Shown in pieces: positions 50,362-58,973 of a DNA stretch of 64,000 bases. The DNA comes from an uncultured Lachnoclostridium sp. GTDB taxonomy: Bacteria > Bacillota > Clostridia > Lachnospirales > Lachnospiraceae. The position numbers and the translations under genes were made by a program. The notes beneath the pieces are model-generated. The model searched no databases, was not told the origin of the DNA, and saw only the letters and a list, made by a program, of their open reading frames with translations. Where the stretch lies: NCBI GenBank assembly GCA_948330435.1, contig CAOJBY010000016.1:22615-86614 (forward strand). Reading direction: 5' to 3'. Positions within the stretch are counted from its first letter, which is position 1. Every line of letters starts with the position of its first letter.

Positions 50362-50994
50362 ATGACTACTTTTTATGTGGTTCGGCATGGAGAAACCTTA
50401 TTGAATCGTTTAGGCAGAGCACAGGGATGGAGCGATTCGCCGCTTACGGATAATGGAAAAAGGACGGCAGCCGAATTGGGGGCCGAATTAAAGGGAATTA
50501 TTTTCAGTGCTGCATATACAAGTGATATGATGAGGGCCGAGCAAACGGCAAAGCTGATTTTATCAACCAGTGGGAATGATAATATTCAAATACAAAAAGA
50601 GAGTCGTCTGAGAGAATGGTGTTTAGGCAGTATGGAAGCTGAACACAATTCGCTTTTTATTCAAGCCGTGTCTGATTGGTTAGGCGTATCGTCATTTGCT
50701 GAATTGAATAGGCGGCTTTCAGACGTTGCTGCGGCGATTTATGAGCATGACACAACCGGGGCAGCCGAGCCATTTGATGATATAGCAAGGCGATTAAAAA
50801 ATGCATTGACGGATATCGCTCAAAGCAGGCTGCAAAATGAAAATAGCAATATATTGATCGTAACTCACGCCTTTGCTATTAAAACCCTATATTATCTATT
50901 TGCTCCGGAAAAATTGTGTGTTGTAGATAAAGTAAAGAATGCCGCTGCTTTAAAGCTGCTATACGACGGAAACAGGTTCTATTTCCAAGAATAA
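50362..50994 (+). CDS. Histidine phosphatase family protein
   Basis: 210 residues from ATG 50362, with AAAGGAG 7 bases upstream. It has the RHGET motif (His9) after MTTFYVV, RAEQTAKLIL, and the second His in ILIVTHAFAIK. Phosphoglycerate-mutase-like phosphatases act on sugar phosphates or nucleotides; the substrate here is unknown. Confidence 0.92.
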   Translation: MTTFYVVRHGETLLNRLGRAQGWSDSPLTDNGKRTAAELGAELKGIIFSAAYTSDMMRAEQTAKLILSTSGNDNIQIQKESRLREWCLGSMEAEHNSLFIQAVSDWLGVSSFAELNRRLSDVAAAIYEHDTTGAAEPFDDIARRLKNALTDIAQSRLQNENSNILIVTHAFAIKTLYYLFAPEKLCVVDKVKNAAALKLLYDGNRFYFQE

Positions 50995-51008
50995 AATAGC
51001 CGGTTCCA

Positions 51009-51028
51009 TTTATTCCTGCGGGCAACGA
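51009..51028 (+). repeat. 20-base motif shared with 40357-40376
   Basis: Identical TTTATTCCTGCGGGCAACGA just after the phosphatase gene. Confidence 0.7.
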
Positions 51029-51101
51029 GCCAATCATAGACCGTAAAAAATGGACCCTCACTGTACAGCAGGCATTATGGAGCATGGCTGTCAAAGCAGA
51101 A

Positions 51102-51356
51102 TTAAAAATCTATACTTTTAAAATAGGTTTTTAATTCTGCCTTGCAAGCTTCGTCAAGCTGTTTCATTTCCACCCCACGAATAGCGGCTTCCAAATGATA
51201 AAGAATGACAACGCAAGTACCCGGGTATTTCTCTTTAAGACGAAAAACCGCTTGTTTGCTGCCGATTGCCACTAATTCCTCAGCCGAATGAATCCCCACG
51301 GAATGAAGCTTCTTTTCCATTATTTTTCCCAATCCCAAAGTCGTAACTGCCGCCAT
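51102..51356 (-). CDS. TfoX C-terminal-domain protein
   Basis: 84 residues with the helix-hairpin-helix-like TfoX_C fold: TTLGLGKIMEKKLHSVGIHS, AEELVAIGSKQAVFRLK, LYHLEAAIRGVEM. The N-terminal TfoX domain is absent. Such short forms occur alone in Firmicutes, role unknown. Confidence 0.85.
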   Translation of the reverse strand: MAAVTTLGLGKIMEKKLHSVGIHSAEELVAIGSKQAVFRLKEKYPGTCVVILYHLEAAIRGVEMKQLDEACKAELKTYFKSIDF

Positions 51357-51371
51357 TGCTTCTCCTTTTCT

Positions 51372-51423
51372 CTAGTAATTCGTATTGGAAATCCTTGTGG
51401 ATATTTCAGGTATGAACTACTGA
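51372..51423. mobile_element. Internally deleted copy of the 166-bp palindromic element
   Basis: The left end CTAGTAATTCGTATTGGAAA and the next 19 bases match the start of the element; after CAGG it jumps to ATGAACTACT, like its right end. Only about 52 bases remain. Confidence 0.55.
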
Positions 51424-51626
51424 TTCACGACTTTTCCCAACTAATTTTGTTTAGGAATTATTCTCCGTCGAGTATATAAATCTCTTGATTATTTGATATA
51501 TCCATATTATTCTGCCTATATGGGCTAATGTTATCATTTTGTTATCGCTGTTGATAACACTTGCTCTGTAACTGCAGATATAACTATATATTTCGTATTA
51601 GATCATAAGCGATTTTGCTTAGAAAA

Positions 51627-52496
51627 TTAACTGCTTATTTCCGTATCTTCAATAAGATTTTTCTTGAGTGCTTCAATCGTATCTTGGTTCTTTTTAAGAA
51701 GCTCCAACTGCCTATATGCCTTTTCCCTCAATATTTTTAGCCTCTCGATTTTAGGCACTTCCTGTCTTATCAAATCAGCATTGGTATCTTCCAAATTGAT
51801 AAGTACAACTAATTCCTCTGCCGAAGCAAAATCTCTGATATTAGGTGTTTTTCCGCTTATTCCCTTTTCGTTTCTCCATTGCGCCGCCGTCTTGCCAAAC
51901 AAAGCCATATTAAGAATATCTGCTTCGGATGCGTATGTATATGCCATTTCCTGCGGGGATAATGTTGGTGTTATCAGAAATTCCTTTACCGCATCTGTAT
52001 GAATACGATAATTTATTTTTGAAAGCTCCCTCTTCGCATCCCACCCAATCGCCAGTCGATTAGCTTCGTCTTTCTTTAATCGCTGATAGTCCTTGATAAT
52101 ATAGAGTTTAAATTCTGGTGAAATCCAAGACGCAAACTCAAAGGCTATATCTGTATGGGCATATGTACCGCCGTATCGTCCTGATTTTGATATAATACCG
52201 ATTGCATCTGTTGCTTTTATCCACTGTTGCGGTGTCAATGTAAATGCATTATCTCCCGACTCCGCTTTAAACCTATCGAATTCGATAGGTTTAAAATTGG
52301 GATTATGAATCTGTTCCCACAAACCCAAAAATGAGATTGTTGAATGATTACGCATCCAGTTCGCAACCACGATAAAAGCATTGTCTGGATTTTTATATTT
52401 GGCAATATCCGTTAAAGAAATATAAGCTTCTTCATTTACGACATCACCCATTACTCTGATTTCTGTTCCATTGGCATCTATTTTCATATTCTTCAT
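51627..52496 (-). CDS. KilA-N domain protein
   Basis: 289 residues from ATG 52496 (MKNMKIDANGTEIRVM); other ATG/TTG codons nearby are possible. The N-terminal half is a KilA-N domain (YISLTDIAKYKNPDNAFIVV, ANWMRNHSTISFLGLWE, GGTYAHTDIAFEFASWISPE). The C-terminal part is helical (VPKIERLKILREKAYRQLE), likely a coiled coil. KilA-N proteins bind DNA and come from phages and mobile elements. Lower GC supports acquisition. Confidence 0.87.
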   Translation of the reverse strand: MKNMKIDANGTEIRVMGDVVNEEAYISLTDIAKYKNPDNAFIVVANWMRNHSTISFLGLWEQIHNPNFKPIEFDRFKAESGDNAFTLTPQQWIKATDAIGIISKSGRYGGTYAHTDIAFEFASWISPEFKLYIIKDYQRLKKDEANRLAIGWDAKRELSKINYRIHTDAVKEFLITPTLSPQEMAYTYASEADILNMALFGKTAAQWRNEKGISGKTPNIRDFASAEELVVLINLEDTNADLIRQEVPKIERLKILREKAYRQLELLKKNQDTIEALKKNLIEDTEISS

Positions 52497-52505
52497 TATC
52501 TCCAA

Positions 52506-52858
52506 CCATTTCCTTTACTGCTTTTTCATCTAAATTATCAGCCATTTACACACGCCCTCTTCATCAAAATTTCCTACTTGTTTTCGAAATAGACACCATT
52601 CTCTTTCCTCTCTAAAGCTAGTAGTCCGTATCGGAAATCCCTGTGCATATTTCTGAGGATATTTTTCCGAGAGTGCAGGTCAAAAAACGCAGACGTAGTG
52701 GTGCTACGGCGAGGCTTTTTGACCTGTGCTATCGGAGAAATAGACCGGAAATATGCACAAGGATTTCCGGTACGGACTACTAGGATGTTTAAATGCAAAT
52801 CTATCTTGTAAAATAGGAGTCAAAATTGGAGCACGATTAAACATAATATCTACTGGAT
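52506..52858. other. Intergenic stretch with palindromic element copy 2
   Basis: About 350 bases. It holds the 166-bp element (52618-52783) and, on the minus strand just before the KilA-N gene, a short open stretch reading MADNLDEKAVKEMVGDNEEY from about 52545 that may be an alternative upstream start or a tiny overlapping ORF. Confidence 0.5.
52618..52783. mobile_element. MITE-like 166-bp palindromic element, copy 2
   Basis: Same length and ends (CTAGTAGTCCGTATCGG to CGGTACGGACTACTAG) as 40000-40165. This copy is the more perfect palindrome: several bases that differ restore pairing. Confidence 0.85.
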
Positions 52859-54043
52859 TTAATTCGAACCTATCGTATCCTCTGCGTTTCCAACCTCCGG
52901 TACATACAGCCGCATTCCCGGCAGAAGCAAGTCTTCATCCCCGCCTATGACGTTCCAGTTCATGCGGTAGATGAGATCATAATATTCCCCATGCCCGTAG
53001 TGTTTGTATGCGATATTCCAAAGGCAGTCCCCGGGGCTTACCACATACATGTGATCGTCCACCGTCTTTTCCACCTCTTCCGGAATCAGATAGTGCTGCT
53101 GACCCAGATCCATGCCTTTTCCGTAAAAAAGCTCTTTTTCCACGGTCCCGTCCTCCGCCACGATTTTGATTGCAGGCGATTCCCACCCGGGACGAAAATA
53201 GCAGGTTCTTCCATCCTCACAGGTCAGCTCCCAATCCTCTGTAACCTGATAGGTATACGCATCTACCAGGCCCGCATCCTCCTGATATTCATAGGTACAG
53301 AGGGTGATCTCGTCCTCCGTCGTAACTACTTCCAGCGTGCGGTTTCCCTGCTCATCATACTGATAGAGCCGGTACTCCCATGCACCGACTTCATTTGTGC
53401 CCCAGTAGTCATAGTACTGTAGTTCTCCCATTAAACAGGCTCCGTCATAATCCGCTTCATAGCCACGGCTGAAGAAAAGCTCCTCGCTGTAGCCGTTGGG
53501 ATCGGAACCCACGTCACGCCGGTAGCTCAGGCTCCGATGCAGCCTGCCCTCTTCATCAAACTGGTAATCGGAAACCTCGAACATATACCGATATGCCACG
53601 TAATAGCCGTCCTCATAGGGCATACTGTTGGACTTAAAGTAAATATATCGGCAGGTATTTTCCTCATCATTTCTCTGGTAAACATTTTCTTCGCAATAGC
53701 TCCTGCCGTCGCTTAAGATCCCAGGCGAGTACCCCAGGACATAGAGCAGACGATCCTGTTCATCAAAATACGCATGGCAAATCCCAGACTTTTCTTCCTC
53801 ATTATAAGCTTTGTTCATCTGTGCATAGTAGGAGTTGTTTTCCGAAAAAGATGCGTCCTTGTCATACTCATAGGTCTCGTGATCCATGAGTTTCAGTCTG
53901 CTGTCCTCTGCATAGGTGTATGGGGTATCATCCTCGGTGCTTTCATTTTCTGCCGTATCATTTACAGGGCTGCCGCAGCCGCCAAAAAATATAAGGCACA
54001 GGAGCAGAAACCCTGCAAAGGCATACATTTTTTTCTTTTTCAT
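52859..54043 (-). CDS. LysM-domain lipoprotein
   Basis: 394 residues from ATG 54043 (MKKKKMYAF). The lipobox is IFFGGCGS. The middle is rich in short YD-type strands (YEYDKDASFSENNSYYAQMN, YQYDEQGNRTLEV). The last 55 residues are a LysM motif (YVVSPGDCLWNIAYKHYGHG, then LLLPGMRLYVPE), which should bind peptidoglycan. It is probably a cell-surface protein in the group with the two genes upstream; exact role unknown. Confidence 0.85.
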   Translation of the reverse strand: MKKKKMYAFAGFLLLCLIFFGGCGSPVNDTAENESTEDDTPYTYAEDSRLKLMDHETYEYDKDASFSENNSYYAQMNKAYNEEEKSGICHAYFDEQDRLLYVLGYSPGILSDGRSYCEENVYQRNDEENTCRYIYFKSNSMPYEDGYYVAYRYMFEVSDYQFDEEGRLHRSLSYRRDVGSDPNGYSEELFFSRGYEADYDGACLMGELQYYDYWGTNEVGAWEYRLYQYDEQGNRTLEVVTTEDEITLCTYEYQEDAGLVDAYTYQVTEDWELTCEDGRTCYFRPGWESPAIKIVAEDGTVEKELFYGKGMDLGQQHYLIPEEVEKTVDDHMYVVSPGDCLWNIAYKHYGHGEYYDLIYRMNWNVIGGDEDLLLPGMRLYVPEVGNAEDTIGSN

Positions 54044-54048
54044 GTCTG

Positions 54049-54420
54049 TCAAAATCTCTTTCCGCATTTCGGACAGAATTCAAAGTCCTCCTGAGTCTCA
54101 AATCCACAGTTCTCACAAGTTTTGATTCTGCTTTTATATCCTGCCTGTACCTGTGTGAGATTCCGGGGCAGTATCTCTATATTTTCCCCTCTTGCAATCC
54201 GTTTTCCGACCTCCGGGTCGAGAGCATAGACCGTATTGCAGCAGGTAGTCCTCACGTAATACTGCCTGTTCCATTTAAAACATGGTATGAAGAATAAAGA
54301 CAGGCACATATAAGTCATAAATACCTGATATCTGCCGTAGGAGCCGCAATGTTCACAGATAACAAGCTGATCATTTTGAAAATCTTTTCTTCCCTGGTTG
54401 ATTCCCATTATAAAAAACAT
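54049..54420 (-). CDS. Zinc-ribbon protein
   Basis: 123 residues from MFFIMGINQG. Two Cys clusters: CEHCGSYGRYQ with a later CC pair (RTTCCNTVYALD), and a C-terminal ribbon CENCGFETQEDFEFCPKCGK. A hydrophobic segment (VFMTYMCLSLFFIPCF) lies between. The family of small zinc-ribbon proteins with this layout is common in Lachnospiraceae; function unknown. It lies 5 bases before the LysM gene. Confidence 0.82.
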   Translation of the reverse strand: MFFIMGINQGRKDFQNDQLVICEHCGSYGRYQVFMTYMCLSLFFIPCFKWNRQYYVRTTCCNTVYALDPEVGKRIARGENIEILPRNLTQVQAGYKSRIKTCENCGFETQEDFEFCPKCGKRF

Positions 54421-54453
54421 CTGAAAGGTTCTCCTGCTTAGCACAACGACGTA

Positions 54454-55584
54454 CTAATGTTCTTCCATAAATTCTTTGATCCGCTGCATAATATGGGATT
54501 CGAGATACCATATGGTCTCATAATGCATATATTGCAGCATATTCTTGTCACAGAGGAATTTAATCTGTGCCGGAAAGTCTTCGTCTGAATCCCAAAAGGA
54601 AAATATCACGTCCAAAGACTGGAACACCGGAATCCGAAAGCTGACGTCTCCCTTTCCGTATGGCTTTCCATTCAGCTTTTTAAGGGCCCCCGCAAGCAGT
54701 TCTGTCTTTCCGTCAAGAAATGCTTCCTCTTTTTTGAACGCTCCCTCACCGGCATAGGATGCGGCATTCTGCACATTGGAAAGCCGCTGTATGAGTGCAA
54801 ACTCATTTGCGGGAGCCGCACCTTTTTCGGAATAACAGAGAATATCATAAATGGTCATGACCTCGTTAAAATCGGCTTCATTTACATCAACAAAATCATT
54901 TTCGGACCACTCCACGTAACCGGTCTGACAGTGAATCCGATAGTTCCTGCTTAAAAATTTCAGATATAAATAACCGTTTTCCAGGGGGATCCCAAGCTTT
55001 TGTGCAATTTCCTCATGATTGTACTGGAAAAACTGCTTTTGCGTCTTTCGCTTGGCAATTTCGTAATTCGACAGCTTCCTGCAGACGCAATAATAACAGC
55101 TTGTGTCTCTTTTGGCGGATTTGTTGGGGCATTCGTAGAGCCTGCCGTCCTTGTTCTCTGTCACTTTGATCCCCAGCTCTTCTATGGGATGCATGGGTCT
55201 TTCGGCGATGTAGGTCAGATAGATGCTGCTGATTATGATATATTTCCATGCCTGCTGTTTATCCGGCAAGTGCTGGGATAGGTAGTCTTTCAGGACAAGG
55301 GAAAGTTCTTCTGCAAGATGTTCGTCCACAAGGCATTCTTCCGCAACGTGTTCTTCCGTAATGTCTTCTTTTGCAAAGCATTCTTCTGTAATGTGTTCTT
55401 TTGCAATATGTTCTTCCGCAAGGCTTTGTCCGCAGCCCGCACCATCCTGCTTCATTTCCTGCAGTATGCTGTAATTGAAATCGCTGACGGGCAACTCTCG
55501 TCTTTGAAGCTTAACCCATTCCTCCTGGGATATTGCAAGATTCAGTTTGGTTTGTAATTCTTTCTTTGTCACAATGGTTGCCAT
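54454..55584 (-). CDS. DUF3786-domain protein with an expanded repeat linker
   Basis: 376 residues. Residues of about 195-365 look like DUF3786 (QKLGIPLENGYLYLKFLSRN, TIYDILCYSE, RIPVFQSLDVIFSFWDSDED, FPAQIKFLCDKNMLQY). The N-terminal half carries an acidic region at about 55-93 of degenerate 5-10-residue repeats (EEHIAKEHITEECFAKEDIT, EEHVAEECLVDEHLAEE). Cys pairs near 150-168 (YECPNKSAKRDTSCYYCVC) may bind metal. It is first of three closely spaced genes with the zinc-ribbon and LysM proteins. Confidence 0.75.
   Translation of the reverse strand: MATIVTKKELQTKLNLAISQEEWVKLQRRELPVSDFNYSILQEMKQDGAGCGQSLAEEHIAKEHITEECFAKEDITEEHVAEECLVDEHLAEELSLVLKDYLSQHLPDKQQAWKYIIISSIYLTYIAERPMHPIEELGIKVTENKDGRLYECPNKSAKRDTSCYYCVCRKLSNYEIAKRKTQKQFFQYNHEEIAQKLGIPLENGYLYLKFLSRNYRIHCQTGYVEWSENDFVDVNEADFNEVMTIYDILCYSEKGAAPANEFALIQRLSNVQNAASYAGEGAFKKEEAFLDGKTELLAGALKKLNGKPYGKGDVSFRIPVFQSLDVIFSFWDSDEDFPAQIKFLCDKNMLQYMHYETIWYLESHIMQRIKEFMEEH
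55310..55430 (-). repeat. Degenerate tandem repeats inside the DUF3786 gene
   Basis: On the plus strand, units like GTTCTTCCGTAATGTCTTCT and GTTCTTTTGCAATATGTTCT recur with a period of 15 or 30 bases and keep the frame. Confidence 0.65.
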
Positions 55585-55694
55585 AATAATCCCTCTCCTT
55601 TTTCTGTCACCTTTTCTGATACCTCACGGTTACAGAAAAATCTTCATAAAAATTAGCTGTTTTGTGTTTTGATTTATTGATGAACCATCATCTT

Positions 55695-55797
55695 TCATCT
55701 AAAATCCACAACATCCATCATAACTTCATGCCTGAACACTTCCACATCATTCCTCATATCATATACCACCAGATAATAATGCCTGCTACAGGTTTTT
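55695..55797 (-). pseudogene. C-terminal scrap of an unidentified gene
   Basis: One frame reads HYYLVVYDMRNDVEVFRHEV then MMDVVDFR and a stop, which looks like real protein sequence, but it opens only after a TAA and has no start. Family unknown. Confidence 0.3.
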
Positions 55798-55824
55798 TAC
55801 AGCAAGCTCATCTTTCTTGAACCT

Positions 55825-56241
55825 CTACTCCCTGATTCCGTCTAAGAATCTCTCCTTCTCACGTTTTGCATGTTCCTGCAAATAATTCACATAGATGCTT
55901 TTAAGAACGCCATCTGCTGCATGCAGGCCATTGATAGCTTTTTCAAAACCGGCACACATTTGTACTTCATCAATACATACAAAATTTTCTTTATCCTTAA
56001 CATATCTGGAATTCACATAATCATATAAAGACCGATACTCAAGCAAATGGTCATATTCCGGCAGGTTAAAATTTATATGGATAATATTGGAATCCACACG
56101 CTCCGTTTTGACTTATTCTTCGAATGCTTCCAGCAATTTTGATTTACCACAACGGCAAACACCGGTAATCACCTTAATATCAGGTGTTCCGATTACCTGG
56201 ATCATCTTTTCTAAATATTGTCTACGTTTAATAAGCTTCAT
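55825..56241 (-). pseudogene. AAA-family ATPase fragment with a nonsense codon
   Basis: From ATG 56241 it reads MKLIKRRQYLEKMIQ, then ITGVCRCGKSKLLEAFEE, an AAA_14-type Walker A region, then TAA, then in the same frame NIIHINFNLPEYDHLLEYRS and FVCIDEVQMCAGFEKAINGL (Walker B). It ends soon after, while intact relatives run to about 400 residues. Both the nonsense codon, where relatives have Tyr as I recall, and the missing C-terminal half mark it as dead. Confidence 0.75.
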
Positions 56242-56436
56242 AGCGATCTCCTCATTTACATTATGTCTAGTCTACTTTCCAAAATCAATATTTTTTTAAA
56301 AATGGTAAACAGAAGCAAGATTCTCCATTCAGACATTTACATTTTCATAAAATATAATTATACCACAGTATATCTAACAATAAATACCATTTTCTTCAAA
56401 TCAAATTCCCAAAAACCTCATACCAATAAAACTCTA

Positions 56437-57873
56437 TCACATCTGCCCCAATATCTCCCCCAAAAACCGCACATTTCCCCCATCCAAATTCATCCGATAA
56501 AAGGGATGAGACCCCTCCCCCGTAAACACCTCTACCACAATTTCATCCCCACTGATTTCTGGCATTAACGCCAGATACCCAGGCCGATACTCCCAAACCT
56601 CCTGTACCACCTCCGGCAGCAGATATTCATATACCAGCTCCCGCCCTGTTCCATCCGGATTCATCCGATACAGCCGTACCCCAATTTTCTCCTCAGCTTC
56701 TACGATCTGTTCCTGGCCGTCATATCCCTCTTTATAGCGAATCATTTCCGACACATAAGTAGAATAATAAACCTTACCCTTATAAAACTCCACATGATCT
56801 ATACCGGATTTTTCTTCCGCTATCACAGACACCGTTTTATTCTGCCAGCAATACCTTGCCAAATAAGTACTGCCGGACTCTTCCTTTGAAAATGTATAAA
56901 ACACGCCATTTTCATCACAATCCGCAAACCAGGAACCGCTGTCTGGCAAGCATACGGATCCCTCCCCCAGATCAATTCCATCCGCAATCTCAACAGTCTC
57001 CACTGTCCAGTCCGTTACCCGTCTGGGTGCGAGATTGCAACGCATACCCGCCTGATAAATCGTGAAAGGTTCATCCAAAGGAATCTCATAGACCAAATCA
57101 TATTCCGGCTTTTCCTTTTCCATCTCCTCAAAATTATCGCTTCTCCGATTCCGAATACCAATCCCTTTCTCCCAGTCATTAACCGAATAATCCGTCGTAC
57201 ACCCAAAAACAAACCCATATGTCCTGTCCGAACAAGTCAAATACCACTCCCCATCCTTATAAGTATACGTAAAACGCTCACTCCATCTCCAGTTGCTTCC
57301 TCCATAAGCCGAGGTTGTGAAAGAAATGCCCTCTGCCGTAAGCGGCATGTATGGATCTCCGTTTATGCCACCCTCGTCAGCAGTCCGAATCAGATTACAG
57401 TCCTGAAAATCCAGTTGATACCGTCCCTCCCCTTTACTGGCAACTGCAAATAAAATGCGAGACTGCCACTCTTCCAAACAAGGATCTGACTTCTCCAGAA
57501 CGCCCACATAATCCGTAATCCCGTCCTGATTAAAATCCAATTCCACACCGTCCAGCAGCTCCCATCCCTCCGGTACAAAATCCAGGAGCCGTTCCCCCGC
57601 AGCCGCCAGCTTTGGAACCCCAGCTATGCCATTCTCTTCCGCATTATCCGGCCCTGCCGGTTCTTCGAGTTCCCCTCCATCCGTTACTTCTGTGGGTTCC
57701 ACGGGTTCCGCCTTTTCTACTGTCTCCAACCTTTCCCCTACTTCCGACTGAGCCCCGTTTTCCGCTTCATTCTGCACATTCTGCGTTCTAGTTACCAGAG
57801 AATTGCAACCGCTAAAAACTACAAAGCACAATCCCCCTACCAAAACACCAACAAATCTTCTCTTGTCCCTCAT
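56437..57873 (-). CDS. Lipoprotein with beta-propeller-like C-terminus
   Basis: 478 residues with a lipobox (VVFSGCNS, Cys23), then an acidic low-complexity linker to about 90. Residues 105-125 hold LDFNQDGITDYVGVLEKSDP, an EF-hand-like Ca2+ loop. The C-terminal part (GVFYTFSKEESGSTYLARYC, VRLYRMNPDGTGRELVYEYL, HPFYRMNLDGGNVRFLGE) has repeating strands as in DUF5050-type propellers. It is an extracellular anchored protein; function unknown. Confidence 0.78.
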   Translation of the reverse strand: MRDKRRFVGVLVGGLCFVVFSGCNSLVTRTQNVQNEAENGAQSEVGERLETVEKAEPVEPTEVTDGGELEEPAGPDNAEENGIAGVPKLAAAGERLLDFVPEGWELLDGVELDFNQDGITDYVGVLEKSDPCLEEWQSRILFAVASKGEGRYQLDFQDCNLIRTADEGGINGDPYMPLTAEGISFTTSAYGGSNWRWSERFTYTYKDGEWYLTCSDRTYGFVFGCTTDYSVNDWEKGIGIRNRRSDNFEEMEKEKPEYDLVYEIPLDEPFTIYQAGMRCNLAPRRVTDWTVETVEIADGIDLGEGSVCLPDSGSWFADCDENGVFYTFSKEESGSTYLARYCWQNKTVSVIAEEKSGIDHVEFYKGKVYYSTYVSEMIRYKEGYDGQEQIVEAEEKIGVRLYRMNPDGTGRELVYEYLLPEVVQEVWEYRPGYLALMPEISGDEIVVEVFTGEGSHPFYRMNLDGGNVRFLGEILGQM

Positions 57874-58079
57874 ATTTCCTCCCTGCCATGCAAATCCATG
57901 TTAAATGTTAAACTTTATTATAAAGCATTCATGCATCATAATAGCATCGTCCGCAGCCTGCACAGTCTTCCGGTTCCGGCGAAAACCAAAGTTCCCGCAT
58001 ATCGCCCTCCCCACATAGTCCCCACAACTTCCCAATGCTACTTTGCAAAAAACTCCAGGAGGTGCTCCCATGATTAGCT

Positions 58080-58277
58080 TTACTCCTCAACAGTAAAAAC
58101 TTCCTCAATCGAAACATGAAACACCTTAGCAATATTCCAAGCCAAAACCAGAGAGGGATTATACTTCCCCTTTTCAAGATTCCCAATCGTTTCCCTGCGG
58201 ACCCCCACAAGCTTAGCCAAATCTTCCTGCTTCATGTCGTATCTTGCCCTATATTCTTTTATCCGATTTTTAATCAT
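58080..58277 (-). CDS. XRE-family regulator paired with a membrane protein
   Basis: 65 residues from ATG 58277: MIKNRIKEYRARYDMKQEDL, GVRRETIGNLEKGKYNPSLV, VFHVSIEEVFTVEE. A minimal Cro/C1 regulator. Its start overlaps the stop of the upstream membrane-protein gene by 8 bases. Confidence 0.92.
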   Translation of the reverse strand: MIKNRIKEYRARYDMKQEDLAKLVGVRRETIGNLEKGKYNPSLVLAWNIAKVFHVSIEEVFTVEE

Positions 58278-58629
58278 TCTCTGCTCCCTTTCGTTCTCCC
58301 CACTCAAAAAAAATAAGGGCCGTAGTAAATGCCAGAATCGTTGCCGCAAAGCTCAGGGCAAAAGAAATAGGAACAGCTTTCCCAACACCATAAATAAAGG
58401 TGCATACAAACATAAAAGGAACAAGCAAAATCATTTCTGACATAAATGCAAACGTAGCAGCTTTTTGAATGTTAAGCCGGAAAAATTCATCTGGTATGAT
58501 CCAAAAGTAACGAACATAATAGGCAAATCCAAAAAAGCCATATAAGCCCTTATTTTCTGTTTGCCATCCCAAAATCGCTATCAATGCCAGCAAAGATAAA
58601 AATCCTAAATAATTAATCTTATGTTTCAT
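58270..58629 (-). CDS. DUF3796-like membrane protein
   Basis: 119 residues with four helices; the motif GLYGFFGFAYYVRYFWIIPD followed by EFFRLNIQKAATFAFM is that of DUF3796, usually found beside an XRE gene as here. Function unknown. Confidence 0.82.
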   Translation of the reverse strand: MKHKINYLGFLSLLALIAILGWQTENKGLYGFFGFAYYVRYFWIIPDEFFRLNIQKAATFAFMSEMILLVPFMFVCTFIYGVGKAVPISFALSFAATILAFTTALIFFEWGERKGAEND

Positions 58630-58737
58630 AAAAAAATCCTCCCTTTGTTTATGTGGTATATTTCGCTCTTTACGTTACAAATATACCTCATAAAGTACAG
58701 GAAGTCAAGTGCGATCTCAAGTGCTATTGGTCAAATG

Positions 58738-58971
58738 CTATTTCCCATCAAACCCATATTCCAAAACATTCCCATTCCGATTGATTCCATGAAAGGAATG
58801 ATACCTGTTATCCGGCATTTTGATGCCAATAAAAAACCGGTCCTTTTCCCCAATCACCTTATGGGTCCATACGGAAAGGTCAATGTCAAAATTAAATCCC
58901 ACAATGGGGCCCTCGGTGTCCCTTTGTGAACCAAGGATCTTGTCTCCGTTATAAACAAATCTCGTACACAT
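58738..58971 (-). pseudogene. N-terminal fragment of an Ntn-type acylase gene
   Basis: 77 residues: MCTRFVYNGDK, then FNFDIDLSVWTHKVIGEKDR and YHSFHGINRNGN. Cys2 would be the N-terminal nucleophile of choloylglycine hydrolase/penicillin acylase relatives, which are over 250 residues. It ends abruptly, so it is truncated. It lies 2 bases after the acetyltransferase gene. Confidence 0.65.
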
Positions 58972-58973
58972 AT

